64,000 nt of DNA from Streptomyces sp. CMB-StM0423 (GTDB lineage: Bacteria; Actinomycetota; Actinomycetes; Streptomycetales; Streptomycetaceae): assembly GCF_002847285.1 (NCBI RefSeq), contig NZ_CP025407.1:434001-498000 (forward strand), read 5' to 3'. Below are positions 7,884-15,703 of this stretch, piece after piece. Position 1 is the stretch's first letter, and each line of letters opens with the position of its first letter. Both the position numbers and the translations under genes were made by a program. The notes beneath the pieces were generated by a model. The model did no database searches. It saw nothing but the letters and a program-made list of their open reading frames with translations, and was not told the DNA's origin.

Positions 7884-8807
7884 TCACACGTGCGTGTCGA
7901 GCCAGTCGAGCAGGTCCGCCTGGACCTCGGCGCGGTTCGTCTCGTTGAGGATCTCATGGCGGGCCCCCGGGTACGCGCGCCAGGTCGGTTCCCGCAGCCC
8001 CGCGTAGCGGAAGTCCTCCAGCAGCTCGGCGACGTGCGTGAGGCCCTGGTTGCACGGGTCCCGGTCGCCGACGGCGATGTGCACGGGCAGGTCGACGGGG
8101 AATCGGGCCACGTTGTACGGGTCGTTGATCTTCCGGGTGCCGAGCACCCAGCCCAGCGACAGCGCGACGTCGAAGGGGAAGCCGCAGCGCTCGTCGGCGA
8201 CGTAGGCGTCGACCTCGGCGGTGTCGCGGGAGAGCCACTCGAAGCCGGTGCGGTGCTCGTACGGGTCGTTGAACGACGCGAAGATCTCCGGCACGAAGTC
8301 CGAGGGCGCACCGCGCCCGCGCTCGGCCGCCTCCCCCGCCAGCCGGCGCACCGCGGTCTCCGTCTCCACGCCCGGCAGGCTGCGCAGGATGCCGGTGAGC
8401 ACGAGCCCCGCCAGGCCCTCGCCGTGCTCCTGGGCGTAGTCGCGGGCGAGCATCGAGCCCATGCTGTGGCCGAGGAGGACGAACGGCGGCCCGGGGTGGT
8501 CCGCGCGCAGCCGGTCGCCGACGGCGGTGAGGTCGTCGACGACGGCGCGCCAGGGGTCCGCGTCGCCGGTGCCGGTGACGCCGTAGCCGCCGGTGGCGGC
8601 GGCGGTGGCGCCGTGGCCGCGGTGGTCGGAGGCGGCGACGGCGTAGCCGTGGGCGGCGAGGAAGCGGGCGAACCGGTCGTAGCGCAGGCCGTGCTCCGCG
8701 GCACCGTGCACGATCTGCACCAGCGCCCGCGGCCGGCCGCTCTCGGGCAGCCAGGTGTATGCGGCGACGGGGGTGCCGTCCGCGGCCTGGAGGTGGTCGG
8801 AGTGCAT
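7884..8807 (-). CDS. Alpha/beta hydrolase (monoacylglycerol lipase-like)
   Basis: A 307-residue serine hydrolase resembling lysophospholipase/monoacylglycerol lipase (Hydrolase_4). Motifs: VHGAAEHGLRY (residues 33-43, oxyanion region), nucleophile elbow GHSMGS with Ser115, acidic AVGDRDPC, and the C-terminal His in GARHEIL. The start is placed at 8807 because AAGGAAGG precedes it; upstream in-frame residues to 8885 look like an untranslated leader. No signal peptide, so probably cytoplasmic. The substrate is probably a lipid ester (inference). Confidence 0.87.
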   Translation of the reverse strand: MHSDHLQAADGTPVAAYTWLPESGRPRALVQIVHGAAEHGLRYDRFARFLAAHGYAVAASDHRGHGATAAATGGYGVTGTGDADPWRAVVDDLTAVGDRLRADHPGPPFVLLGHSMGSMLARDYAQEHGEGLAGLVLTGILRSLPGVETETAVRRLAGEAAERGRGAPSDFVPEIFASFNDPYEHRTGFEWLSRDTAEVDAYVADERCGFPFDVALSLGWVLGTRKINDPYNVARFPVDLPVHIAVGDRDPCNQGLTHVAELLEDFRYAGLREPTWRAYPGARHEILNETNRAEVQADLLDWLDTHV

Positions 8808-8891
8808 GCGGCTCGCCTTCCTTGCGATCGGTCGGGTCCGGTACGGGACTTCCGGGGTCCAGCCTCTCTCGCCGGGCCGCCGCACACCAGA

Positions 8892-9740
8892 TCAGCCGTC
8901 GAAGGAGATCACGACGTGGTCCTCCACGGGCTCGTAGCCGAGGCGCTGGTACAGCGCGTTGCTGGTGGGGTTGGCGAGGTCGGTGAAGAGCAGCACGTCG
9001 AGGGCGCCGGTGGCCGGTGCCGCGCGGCTGACGGCGGCGGTGACGGCGGCCGCGTAGCCGCGGCGGCGCAGCGGCGGCGGGGTGTAGACGGGCGCGACGC
9101 GGACCATACCGGCGACGGTCCGGGTGAGGCCGGCGTACGACACGGGCCGGCCGCCGTCCTCCCAGAGCGTCGCGCCGCCGTAGGCGAGCCGGTCGGCGAC
9201 GGCGCGGGCCGGGTCACCCGCGCCGCCGCCGGACTCGGCGGCGAACTCCCGGGTCCACTCGACCAGCAGGTCCCGGTCGTCCTCGGTGGCGGGCCTGGCC
9301 CGTCCGGGCGGCGCCGGGTCCGGGGGCACCAGCTCCCCCAGCCGGTACAGCCGGTGCCGCTCCTCCACGGTGCCGGCCGCGCCGGTACGCGCCGTCCAGG
9401 CGCGTACGAACGCCTCGGCCGCCGCCCGCCCGGCGTGTACGCCGGACACCGGCAGCCCCCCGGCGGCCCGCAGCTCCGCCAGTTCCACGGCGGCGGTATC
9501 CGGCATCCGGGACAGCACGAGCGGATACGGCGGGGTGGCCAGGTACGCCCCGGCCACCCGTCCGTCCGGCGCCTGCCACCACCCGAACTCGGGCGTCCCG
9601 CCGCCGTACCGGTCGAGCCCGGCGGCGTCGAGCGAGGCGGTCACCGTCAGCAGGACGGTGTGCGGGGCGGGCTCCGCCCGCAGGCAGGGCCCCGCGGCGG
9701 CGGTGAAGGCATCGAGGTCGTGCGTCGTGATCCAGCTCAT
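8892..9740 (-). CDS. GNAT-family N-acetyltransferase
   Basis: A 282-residue acetyltransferase. The GNAT domain lies in the C-terminal half, with the acetyl-CoA pyrophosphate loop LRRRGYAAAVT and the terminal ANPTSNALYQRLGYEPV block typical of the family. The N-terminal 140 residues form an extra domain as in two-part GNAT proteins (compare DUF4081/mycothiol-synthase-like architecture). The substrate is unknown. It lies 84 bases upstream of the hydrolase start on the same strand. Confidence 0.85.
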   Translation of the reverse strand: MSWITTHDLDAFTAAAGPCLRAEPAPHTVLLTVTASLDAAGLDRYGGGTPEFGWWQAPDGRVAGAYLATPPYPLVLSRMPDTAAVELAELRAAGGLPVSGVHAGRAAAEAFVRAWTARTGAAGTVEERHRLYRLGELVPPDPAPPGRARPATEDDRDLLVEWTREFAAESGGGAGDPARAVADRLAYGGATLWEDGGRPVSYAGLTRTVAGMVRVAPVYTPPPLRRRGYAAAVTAAVSRAAPATGALDVLLFTDLANPTSNALYQRLGYEPVEDHVVISFDG

Positions 9741-9845
9741 GCCCCACCCTGCACCGCCGCCGGGTACGAAAGCACCTGCATTTCCGTGCCCCGCCCCGGC
9801 GTTGGCGGCCCCGGCGCGGCCGTCCCGCGCTCCGCCGGGGCCGGC

Positions 9846-11450
9846 TCAGGGCTGCGGGGCGGCCGGTCGCTCCACCTCCTGGATGCCCGGGCGGCCCGCC
9901 GTCACGTGGACGCGGGCGCGGGTGGCGACCGGGGCGCCGGGAGCGGAGACGTACGGGACGACGCGGTAGTCGGTGCGCCAGCTCTCCCGGGTCACCTCGC
10001 AGACGCCGTAGCCGCGCTGGACGTTGTGGAACTTCATATGCGGGTTCTCCTGCAGCCAGACGCGGCCCCACTCGTCCTGGTCGGAGCCGTTGCCGCCGGA
10101 GGAGACAGAGGTGCCGAGGAACTCGACGCCGACGGTGGCCGAGGCGGGGTCGTCGAAGTCGTGCTTGAGGTCGGCGGCGACGCTGCGGTGGGCGTCGCCG
10201 GTGACGACGACGAAGTTGCCGATGCCGCGCTTCTCCACGCCGTCGAAGAGGCGCTGCCGCGCGGCGGCGTAGCCGTCCCAGGTGTCCATGCCGAACGCCT
10301 GCTCGATGCCCTCGGCGGAGTCGCCCTGCATGGTCATGATCTGGTTGGCCATCACGTCCCAGGTGGTACGGGACCGGGTGAGCCCGTCGAGCAGCCACGC
10401 CTCCTGCTCGGCGCCGAGCATGGTGCGCGCGGGGTCCAGCCGCTCGTCGCAGTCGAACTGCCGCCCGTCGCCGCACGCCTGGTTGTCGCGGAACTGGCGG
10501 GTGTCGACGACGTGGAACTGGGCGAGGGTGCCGTAGGACAGCCGGCGGTAGAGCTGCATGTGCGGGCCGGCGGGCAGGGAGGAGCGCCGCAGCGGCAGGT
10601 TCTCGTAGTACGCCTGGAAGGCGGCGGCGCGCCGGGCCGCGAACTCGGCGCCGCCGACGTCGTCGCCGTCGAGGCCGTCGGCCCAGTTGTTGTCGACCTC
10701 GTGGTCGTCGAGCACCACGATCCAGGGGTGGGCGGCGTGCTCCGCCTGGAGGTCGGGGTCCAGCTTGTACTGGCCGTAGCGCACCCGGTAGTCGGCGAGC
10801 GAGTGGATCTCGCGGGCGGGCAGGTGGCCGCGGCCGGCGGTGCCCTGGCCGCCGCCCTCGTAGATGTAGTCGCCGAGGTGGACGACGACGTCGACGTCCT
10901 CCCCAGCGAGGTGGCGGAGGGCGGTGAAGTGGCCGTCGGGATAGTTCTGGCAACTGACGAAGGCGAACGCCATCGAGGCGATGGCGGCGTCCGCGGCCGG
11001 GGCGGTCCTGGTGCGCCCGGCGGCGCTGAGGTGCCGGCCGGCGCGGAAGCGGTACCAGTACTCCCGGTCCGGCGCGAGCCCCCGGACCTCGGCGTGCACG
11101 GAGTGCCCCAGCTCGGGTACGGCCCACTCCACCCCGGCGCGCCGGACCCGCCGGAACTGCGGGTCCTCGGCGATCTGCCAGGTGACGGGCACCTTGTACC
11201 CGGGCATCCCGCCGCGGCCGTCCACGGCCAGCGGGTCGGGCGCGAGGCGGGTCCAGAGCACGGCACCGTCGGGCGCCGGGTCGCCGGAGGCGACGCCGAG
11301 GGCGAACGGGTCGCCGCGGAAGCGGGGTTCGGCCCGGGCGGGGGCGGCGGACAGGGCGGCGACGGGCAGCGCGGCGGCCAGGGAGAACCCTGACCCGAGC
11401 GCGAGGAAACGGCGGCGGCTGAAACCCGGGGTGCTGGTGAAACGAGACAC
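9846..11450 (-). CDS. phoD: PhoD-family alkaline phosphatase, Tat-exported
   Basis: A 534-residue secreted phosphodiesterase/phosphatase. The N-terminus has a twin-arginine signal SRRRFLALGSG (from residue 11) and a probable cleavage site after APARA (residue 40). Metal-site motifs include VVHLGDYIYEGG, VLDDHEVDNNW and VVVTGDAHR. The GTG at 11450 is chosen since GGGAGG precedes it; a longer form starting at 11573 would bury the Tat signal. PhoD enzymes release phosphate from phosphodiesters such as teichoic acids outside the cell and are normally under PhoP control, though I could not make out a PHO box upstream. Confidence 0.92.
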   Translation of the reverse strand: MSRFTSTPGFSRRRFLALGSGFSLAAALPVAALSAAPARAEPRFRGDPFALGVASGDPAPDGAVLWTRLAPDPLAVDGRGGMPGYKVPVTWQIAEDPQFRRVRRAGVEWAVPELGHSVHAEVRGLAPDREYWYRFRAGRHLSAAGRTRTAPAADAAIASMAFAFVSCQNYPDGHFTALRHLAGEDVDVVVHLGDYIYEGGGQGTAGRGHLPAREIHSLADYRVRYGQYKLDPDLQAEHAAHPWIVVLDDHEVDNNWADGLDGDDVGGAEFAARRAAAFQAYYENLPLRRSSLPAGPHMQLYRRLSYGTLAQFHVVDTRQFRDNQACGDGRQFDCDERLDPARTMLGAEQEAWLLDGLTRSRTTWDVMANQIMTMQGDSAEGIEQAFGMDTWDGYAAARQRLFDGVEKRGIGNFVVVTGDAHRSVAADLKHDFDDPASATVGVEFLGTSVSSGGNGSDQDEWGRVWLQENPHMKFHNVQRGYGVCEVTRESWRTDYRVVPYVSAPGAPVATRARVHVTAGRPGIQEVERPAAPQP

Positions 11451-11592
11451 GGGGCCTCCCAGTGAGCGGTGCCTGAGTCCTGAGCGACGCGTGGGGGGCC
11501 GCCCCAACATAGGGGCGCGGGGGCGCGGTCGGGCACCTGTTGCGGCTATCCCGGCGGAACGGCGGGCGGGCACGGGTACGCCCTGTCCGATA

Positions 11593-11622
11593 TTGCTCGG
11601 CGCATTCCGTCGTAGGTATAGC
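11593..11622 (+). promoter_or_regulatory. Candidate promoter of terpene cyclase
   Basis: TTGCTC (11593-11598) and TATAGC (11617-11622) separated by 18 bases, in the 260-base gap between phoD and the cyclase. It would give an 80-base 5' leader. Apart from this, the gap shows only a GC-rich stretch next to phoD. Confidence 0.35.
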
Positions 11623-11710
11623 CAAAGAAGATGCGAACAGGTTGCCGGAGGCAGGCACCCGGGCAGGTTGGGCAGGTCACTGTCGAATCCCGGTCCCGAG
11701 GAGACAGAAC

Positions 11711-12769
11711 ATGACGCTCAAGAAGAACAGGAGTGGCGTAACTTCCCACAAATCGACTCCAGTGGAGGTCACTTTTCCGCCGATCTGGTGTCCGTTTCCG
11801 GCTCGGCTGCACCCCGATGCTGCCGGTCTGGACGACCACATCATCGCCTGGGCACGCCACGCCGACCTGATCCGCGACGGCTCCGCCGTCACCCACTTCC
11901 ACCGGGCCGGCTTCGGCCGGTTCGCCGCCGCCGTCTACCCCCGCGCCGACCGTCTCGAACTGGTCGCCGAGTGGCAGGTCTACAACTGGATCGTCGACGA
12001 CCAGCTCGACGAGGGCCACGTGGCCCGCACCCCCGCCCAGCGGCTGCACACGGCCGCCGAGCTGGGCGCCCAGCTCGACCCCGACCTCGACGCGCCGGCG
12101 CCCACCGGGCCCCTCGCCGCCGCGCTCGCCGAGCTGTGGGAGCGTACGGCCAAGCCCTTCACCCGCGCCTGGCGCGAGCGGTTCGCCGCGCACTACCGCG
12201 ACTTCCTGTGGTACACGATCCTGCCGCACGCCGAACCCGCCCGGATCGCGGGCCAGTCGCTCGCGGACTTCGCGCGGCGCCGGCGGCTCAACTCCGGCTG
12301 CGAGATGAGCTTCGACCTGATCGAGCCCGCGAACTCCACCGAGATCCCGGCCGCCGTCGCCGCCAGCGACGCCTACCGGGCGGTCCGGGACGCCGCCAAC
12401 GACGTCATCTCCTGGACCAACGACATCTACTCGGTGCACAAGGAGACCGCCCGCGGCGACCACGACCACCTGGCCGCCGTGCTGTGGCGCCTCGAAGGCG
12501 GCTCCTGGCAGGCGGCGCTCGACCGGGCTGCCGCCATGGTCGGGCAGCGCACCGAGGACTTCAGGTCCGCCTGCCAGGACGTACGCGGCATGAAGCCGCT
12601 CTTCGGCCTCGACCCCCACGGGTGGGCGGCGGTCGAGGACTCGCTCACCGACCTCGGCTCGTGGATCGCGGGCAGCCTCGAATGGCACGGCTGGTCGCCG
12701 CGCTACCGGGAAGTGGCCACCACGAGGGTCGGCAGCGCACCCGCGTACATAGAGCCGCACCTCGGGTAG
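11711..12769 (+). CDS. Class I terpene synthase (sesquiterpene cyclase-like)
   Basis: A 352-residue terpene cyclase. All catalytic motifs are present: Asp-rich DDQLD at residues 96-100, the NSE triad NDIYSVHKE at 237-245, and the C-terminal RY pair at 331-332. These bind the three Mg ions and the diphosphate of the prenyl substrate. Length matches bacterial sesquiterpene cyclases. The ATG at 11711 has GAGGAG 8 bases upstream; upstream in-frame codons from 11540 are not conserved-looking. The product cannot be predicted. It faces a P450 gene (10-base gap) that belongs to a conservon operon, so terpene oxidation is possible but only inferred. Confidence 0.93.
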   Translation: MTLKKNRSGVTSHKSTPVEVTFPPIWCPFPARLHPDAAGLDDHIIAWARHADLIRDGSAVTHFHRAGFGRFAAAVYPRADRLELVAEWQVYNWIVDDQLDEGHVARTPAQRLHTAAELGAQLDPDLDAPAPTGPLAAALAELWERTAKPFTRAWRERFAAHYRDFLWYTILPHAEPARIAGQSLADFARRRRLNSGCEMSFDLIEPANSTEIPAAVAASDAYRAVRDAANDVISWTNDIYSVHKETARGDHDHLAAVLWRLEGGSWQAALDRAAAMVGQRTEDFRSACQDVRGMKPLFGLDPHGWAAVEDSLTDLGSWIAGSLEWHGWSPRYREVATTRVGSAPAYIEPHLG

Positions 12770-12785
12770 GGGCGGCCCCTACCCG
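12763..12785. terminator. Convergent terminator sharing both stop codons
   Basis: Perfect 10-bp stem: CGGGTAGGGG (12763-12772) and CCCCTACCCG (12776-12785) with a 3-base loop. The TAG stop of the terpene cyclase and the TAG stop of the P450 are in opposite arms. Confidence 0.7.
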
Positions 12786-14350
12786 CGCCACCACGCGACC
12801 AGCGTCCGCCACAGCGACGGCCGCCGCCGCCGGCCCGACTCCGTACCCGCACCCGCCGAAAGGCCGTCGGGATGCGTCTCGGGCCCGGGGGCGGCGGCCT
12901 GGGCCACCGGCCGCTGAGCGGTCGCGGTCGCGCTCGGCACCGCCGCCGGTACGGGCTCCTGCGCGGCCGGCGCCGGCGCCCCGGCGGCGGGCGCCGAAGG
13001 ACCCGGCACGGAAGCGGCGGGCGCCTGCTCCCGCCGGACCGCGCCCGTGGCGGGGCCCGGCGGGGTGAAGGTCACCGGCAGCTCGACCAGTTCGCGGGAG
13101 AGCAGCGACGTGCGGTGCTTCAGCTCCTTCTCCTCGACCGCCAGGCTCAGGTCCGGCAGCCGCGACAGCAGCGTGTCGATCCCGGTGTCGGCGATCGCCC
13201 GGCCGATGTCCTGGCCCGGGCACTCGTGCGGCCCGCCGCTGAACGCCAGGTGCGAGCGGTTCCCGTGCACCGGCACGTCGAGGTCGGGGCGGATCTCCGG
13301 GTCGAGGTTGCCGGCGGCCAGGCTCAGGATCAGCAGGTCCCCTGCCTTGATCTGCTGCCCGGCCAGCTCCGTGTCGCCGGTGGCGTACCGCCCGTAGACG
13401 GCGGTGAACGGCGGCTCGTCCCACAGCACCTGCTCCAGCGCGTCCGGCAGCGTCATGTGGCCGCCGGCCAGGTTGCCGCGGAAGCGGCTGTCGGTGAGCA
13501 CCATGCGCAGCGTGTTCGCGATCAGGTTCGCGGTGGTGGAGTACGCGGCGATCAGCACCAGCCGCAGGTGCTCGACCAGTTCGTCGTCGCGGAGGCCCGA
13601 CTCGTGCGCCACCAGCCAGGAGGCGAAGTCGTGCCCGGGCGCCGCCTGCTTGCGCGCCACCAGGTCGCGCAGCGTCTGCACGATGTAGTCGTTGCTCGCG
13701 ATCGCCGTCTCGGAGCCCTTGACCATGTCCCGGGCGGCCTCGACCAGTTGCGGGCCGTACGACTCGGCCATGCCGAGCGCCTTCGTCATGACCAGCATCG
13801 GCAGGTGCTCCGCGAACTGGCCCACCAGGTCCGCCCGGCCGGTGGCCGCGAACTCGTCGACGAGCTGCCCGGAGAACCGGGTGACGTGGCGGCGGATGCC
13901 GTGCCGGTCGAAGCGCTTCATGCTGTCGGTGACCGCGGAGCGCAGCCGCCGGTGCTCGGAGCCGTCGACGAAGGAGCACATCGGCACCCAGGTCACCAGC
14001 GGCAGCAGCGGGTTGTCCGGGCCGACCTGGCCGTCCCGCAGGAAGCGCCAGTTGCGCGAGTCGCGGGAGAAGCGGGTCGGGTTGCGGGTGACGTCCAGCA
14101 GCTCGCGGTAGCCGAGGACCAGCCAGGCGGGCAGGTCGCCGTGGACGAGGACGGGCGCGACGGCGCCGTGCTCGGCGCGCAGCTTCTCGTACAGCCCGTA
14201 CGGGTTCGACGCGGCCTCGGTGCCGTGCATCCGGGCCGGGCCGCCGGCGCCGCCGGCGTGCGCGGGGCAGCCGGGCGGCGGCGCCGCGGCCCGGCCGGCG
14301 CTCTGCTCCTGCGGGTCTGCTGCCGGTACGGGGTCGGATTCCGTCGTCAC
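12779..14350 (-). CDS. Conservon-associated cytochrome P450 lacking ExxR, with C-terminal tail
   Basis: A 523-residue P450, CYP157-like. The haem-ligand loop is SGGPHECPGQ with Cys377, the C-helix has HRRLR (133-137), and the I-helix region is AAYSTTANLI (268-277). The K-helix, which normally carries ExxR, reads EQVLW (306-310), so the Arg is missing; CYP157 members are known for this kind of change. After the P450 fold (about residue 430) comes a 93-residue Ala/Pro-rich tail ending in RRRRPSLWRTLVAWWRG. ATG overlaps the preceding GTPase stop by four bases (ATGA). It is the last gene of the cvnABCD operon and may act in signalling or on a terpene rather than as an ordinary monooxygenase. Confidence 0.9.
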   Translation of the reverse strand: MTTESDPVPAADPQEQSAGRAAAPPPGCPAHAGGAGGPARMHGTEAASNPYGLYEKLRAEHGAVAPVLVHGDLPAWLVLGYRELLDVTRNPTRFSRDSRNWRFLRDGQVGPDNPLLPLVTWVPMCSFVDGSEHRRLRSAVTDSMKRFDRHGIRRHVTRFSGQLVDEFAATGRADLVGQFAEHLPMLVMTKALGMAESYGPQLVEAARDMVKGSETAIASNDYIVQTLRDLVARKQAAPGHDFASWLVAHESGLRDDELVEHLRLVLIAAYSTTANLIANTLRMVLTDSRFRGNLAGGHMTLPDALEQVLWDEPPFTAVYGRYATGDTELAGQQIKAGDLLILSLAAGNLDPEIRPDLDVPVHGNRSHLAFSGGPHECPGQDIGRAIADTGIDTLLSRLPDLSLAVEEKELKHRTSLLSRELVELPVTFTPPGPATGAVRREQAPAASVPGPSAPAAGAPAPAAQEPVPAAVPSATATAQRPVAQAAAPGPETHPDGLSAGAGTESGRRRRPSLWRTLVAWWRG

Positions 14351-14967
14351 GACGCCTCCGTGGTCAGGGCGATGGAGTGCAGGAAGCGCACCAGGGACTT
14401 CAGGACGCTGCGGGAGGACTCCTGATCGCGGGCGTCGCAGGTGATGATCGGTACGTGCGCGGGCAGGTCGAGCGCCGCGCGTATCTCGTCGAGGGAGTGG
14501 GACGGGGCGTCCGGGAAGCGGTTGACCGCGACGAGGAACGGCACGGCGCCCTCCTCCAGCCGGCCCAGCACGTCGAAGCAGGCTTCGAGCCGGCGGGTGT
14601 CCACCAGGACCACGGCCCCTAGCGCGCCCTCGAAGAGGCCCTGCCAGAGGAACCAGAAGCGCTGCTGGCCGGGCGCGCCGAACAGGTAGAGCACCAGCCG
14701 CTCGTTGAGGCTGATCCGGCCGAAGTCCATGGCGACGGTCGTCTCGCTCTTGTCCGGGACGCCGGCGAGGTGGTCCACGCCCTCGCCGGCCCGGGTCATC
14801 GTCTCCTCGGTCGTCATCGGGTCGATCTCGCTGACCGCGCCGACCATGGTCGTCTTCCCGACGCCGAACCCGCCCACCACCACGACCTTGACCGACGTCG
14901 TCGCCGAGGCGGGCAGCAGGTCCTCGCTGCGCGGACCCACGACGGCGTCAAAGCTGTTCGAGTCCAT
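14347..14967 (-). CDS. cvnD: Conservon small GTPase CvnD
   Basis: A 206-residue Ras-like GTP-binding protein of the Mgl/CvnD type. Walker A is GGFGVGKTT (residues 32-40); the switch region reads FGAPGQQRF (96-104), where the usual Asp of DxxGQ is Gly/Ala, a family feature. NRFPD replaces the NKxD guanine-specificity motif. It starts 20 bases inside the cvnC end and overlaps the P450 start by 4. CvnD acts with the roadblock protein CvnB and the histidine-kinase-like CvnA in a membrane-associated complex. Confidence 0.93.
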   Translation of the reverse strand: MDSNSFDAVVGPRSEDLLPASATTSVKVVVVGGFGVGKTTMVGAVSEIDPMTTEETMTRAGEGVDHLAGVPDKSETTVAMDFGRISLNERLVLYLFGAPGQQRFWFLWQGLFEGALGAVVLVDTRRLEACFDVLGRLEEGAVPFLVAVNRFPDAPSHSLDEIRAALDLPAHVPIITCDARDQESSRSVLKSLVRFLHSIALTTEAS

Positions 14968-15301
14968 CCATTACTTCCTCGAGGAGTCGCAGGTCTGCCA
15001 CGGGCGGGACGGTGGAGCGGGTCTCGACCGCGCCCTCCGCCATCAGGTCCGCGACGAGCACCGCCACCGCGCTGAAGGGCAGGCGCAGATAGGCGGTCAG
15101 CTCGGCGACGGAAAGCGGCGCGCGGCACAGCCGGACGATGGCCGCGCGCTCGGGCTGCATCCCGGGCGCCGGCTGCGTCCGGGAGATGACGAGCGTGACC
15201 AGGTCGAGTGCACCCTGGGCGGCGGTACCGCTGCGCCCGCCGGTGATGACGTAAAGCCGTTCGGGACCGTCGTCGTGCCACTCGTGGTCCGCTTCCTTCA
15301 T
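14948..15301 (-). CDS. cvnC: Conservon DUF742 protein CvnC
   Basis: A 117-residue DUF742 protein. The pattern RLYVITGGRSG, a hydrophobic LDLVTLVIS block and LCRAPLSVAELTAYLRLP matches the winged-helix-like CvnC family found between CvnB and CvnD in actinomycete conservons. It overlaps cvnB by four bases (ATGA) and cvnD by 20, so translation is tightly coupled. Its biochemical role is unclear; it is taken to be part of the same signalling complex. Confidence 0.92.
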   Translation of the reverse strand: MKEADHEWHDDGPERLYVITGGRSGTAAQGALDLVTLVISRTQPAPGMQPERAAIVRLCRAPLSVAELTAYLRLPFSAVAVLVADLMAEGAVETRSTVPPVADLRLLEEVMDGLEQL

Positions 15302-15702
15302 ATGGCCTGTCCGTCGCTCCGCGGTGGGCTTGTCAGATGGGCCCCGATGCGTGCGACGAGATCGCGCATGCGCTGGCCCATGAGGCCCGCGTCGACTCCT
15401 TCGTCGGCCGCGACCGCCAGATAGGCTCCGGCACCCGCGGCCATGAGATAGAAGAATCCGCCGCTGACCTCGATGACCAGCATCCGCATCTTGCCGTTGC
15501 TGTCCGGGAAGACGCCGGCGATCGACTTCGCCAGGCTCTGCAGCCCGGCGCAGGCGGCCGCGAGCCGGTCGGCCGTGTCCGGCTCGGTGCCGTGCTGGGC
15601 CATCCGCAGCCCGTCGGAGGACAGGACCACGACGTGCCGGGTCTCGGGGACGCTCTCGGCCAGATCCCGGAGCATCCAGTCCATGTCCGCTCGCTGCGCC
15701 AC
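15298..15702 (-). CDS. cvnB: Conservon roadblock/LC7 protein CvnB
   Basis: A 134-residue roadblock/LC7-domain protein. It opens with DMDWMLRDLAESVPETRHVVVLSSDGL, the typical start of CvnB, and runs through LVIEVSGGFFYLMAAG to the end of the fold. Such proteins act as GTPase-activating or scaffolding partners of Mgl-type GTPases. GTG start, GAGGAGGA ribosome site inside the end of cvnA, one base after the cvnA stop. Confidence 0.93.
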   Translation of the reverse strand: MAQRADMDWMLRDLAESVPETRHVVVLSSDGLRMAQHGTEPDTADRLAAACAGLQSLAKSIAGVFPDSNGKMRMLVIEVSGGFFYLMAAGAGAYLAVAADEGVDAGLMGQRMRDLVARIGAHLTSPPRSDGQAI

Positions 15703-15703
15703 G

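Noticed and set aside
14600..14700. Missing Asp in the CvnD switch motif (GAPGQ) as a sign of inactivity
   Set aside because: This change is typical of the CvnD family and not specific to this gene.
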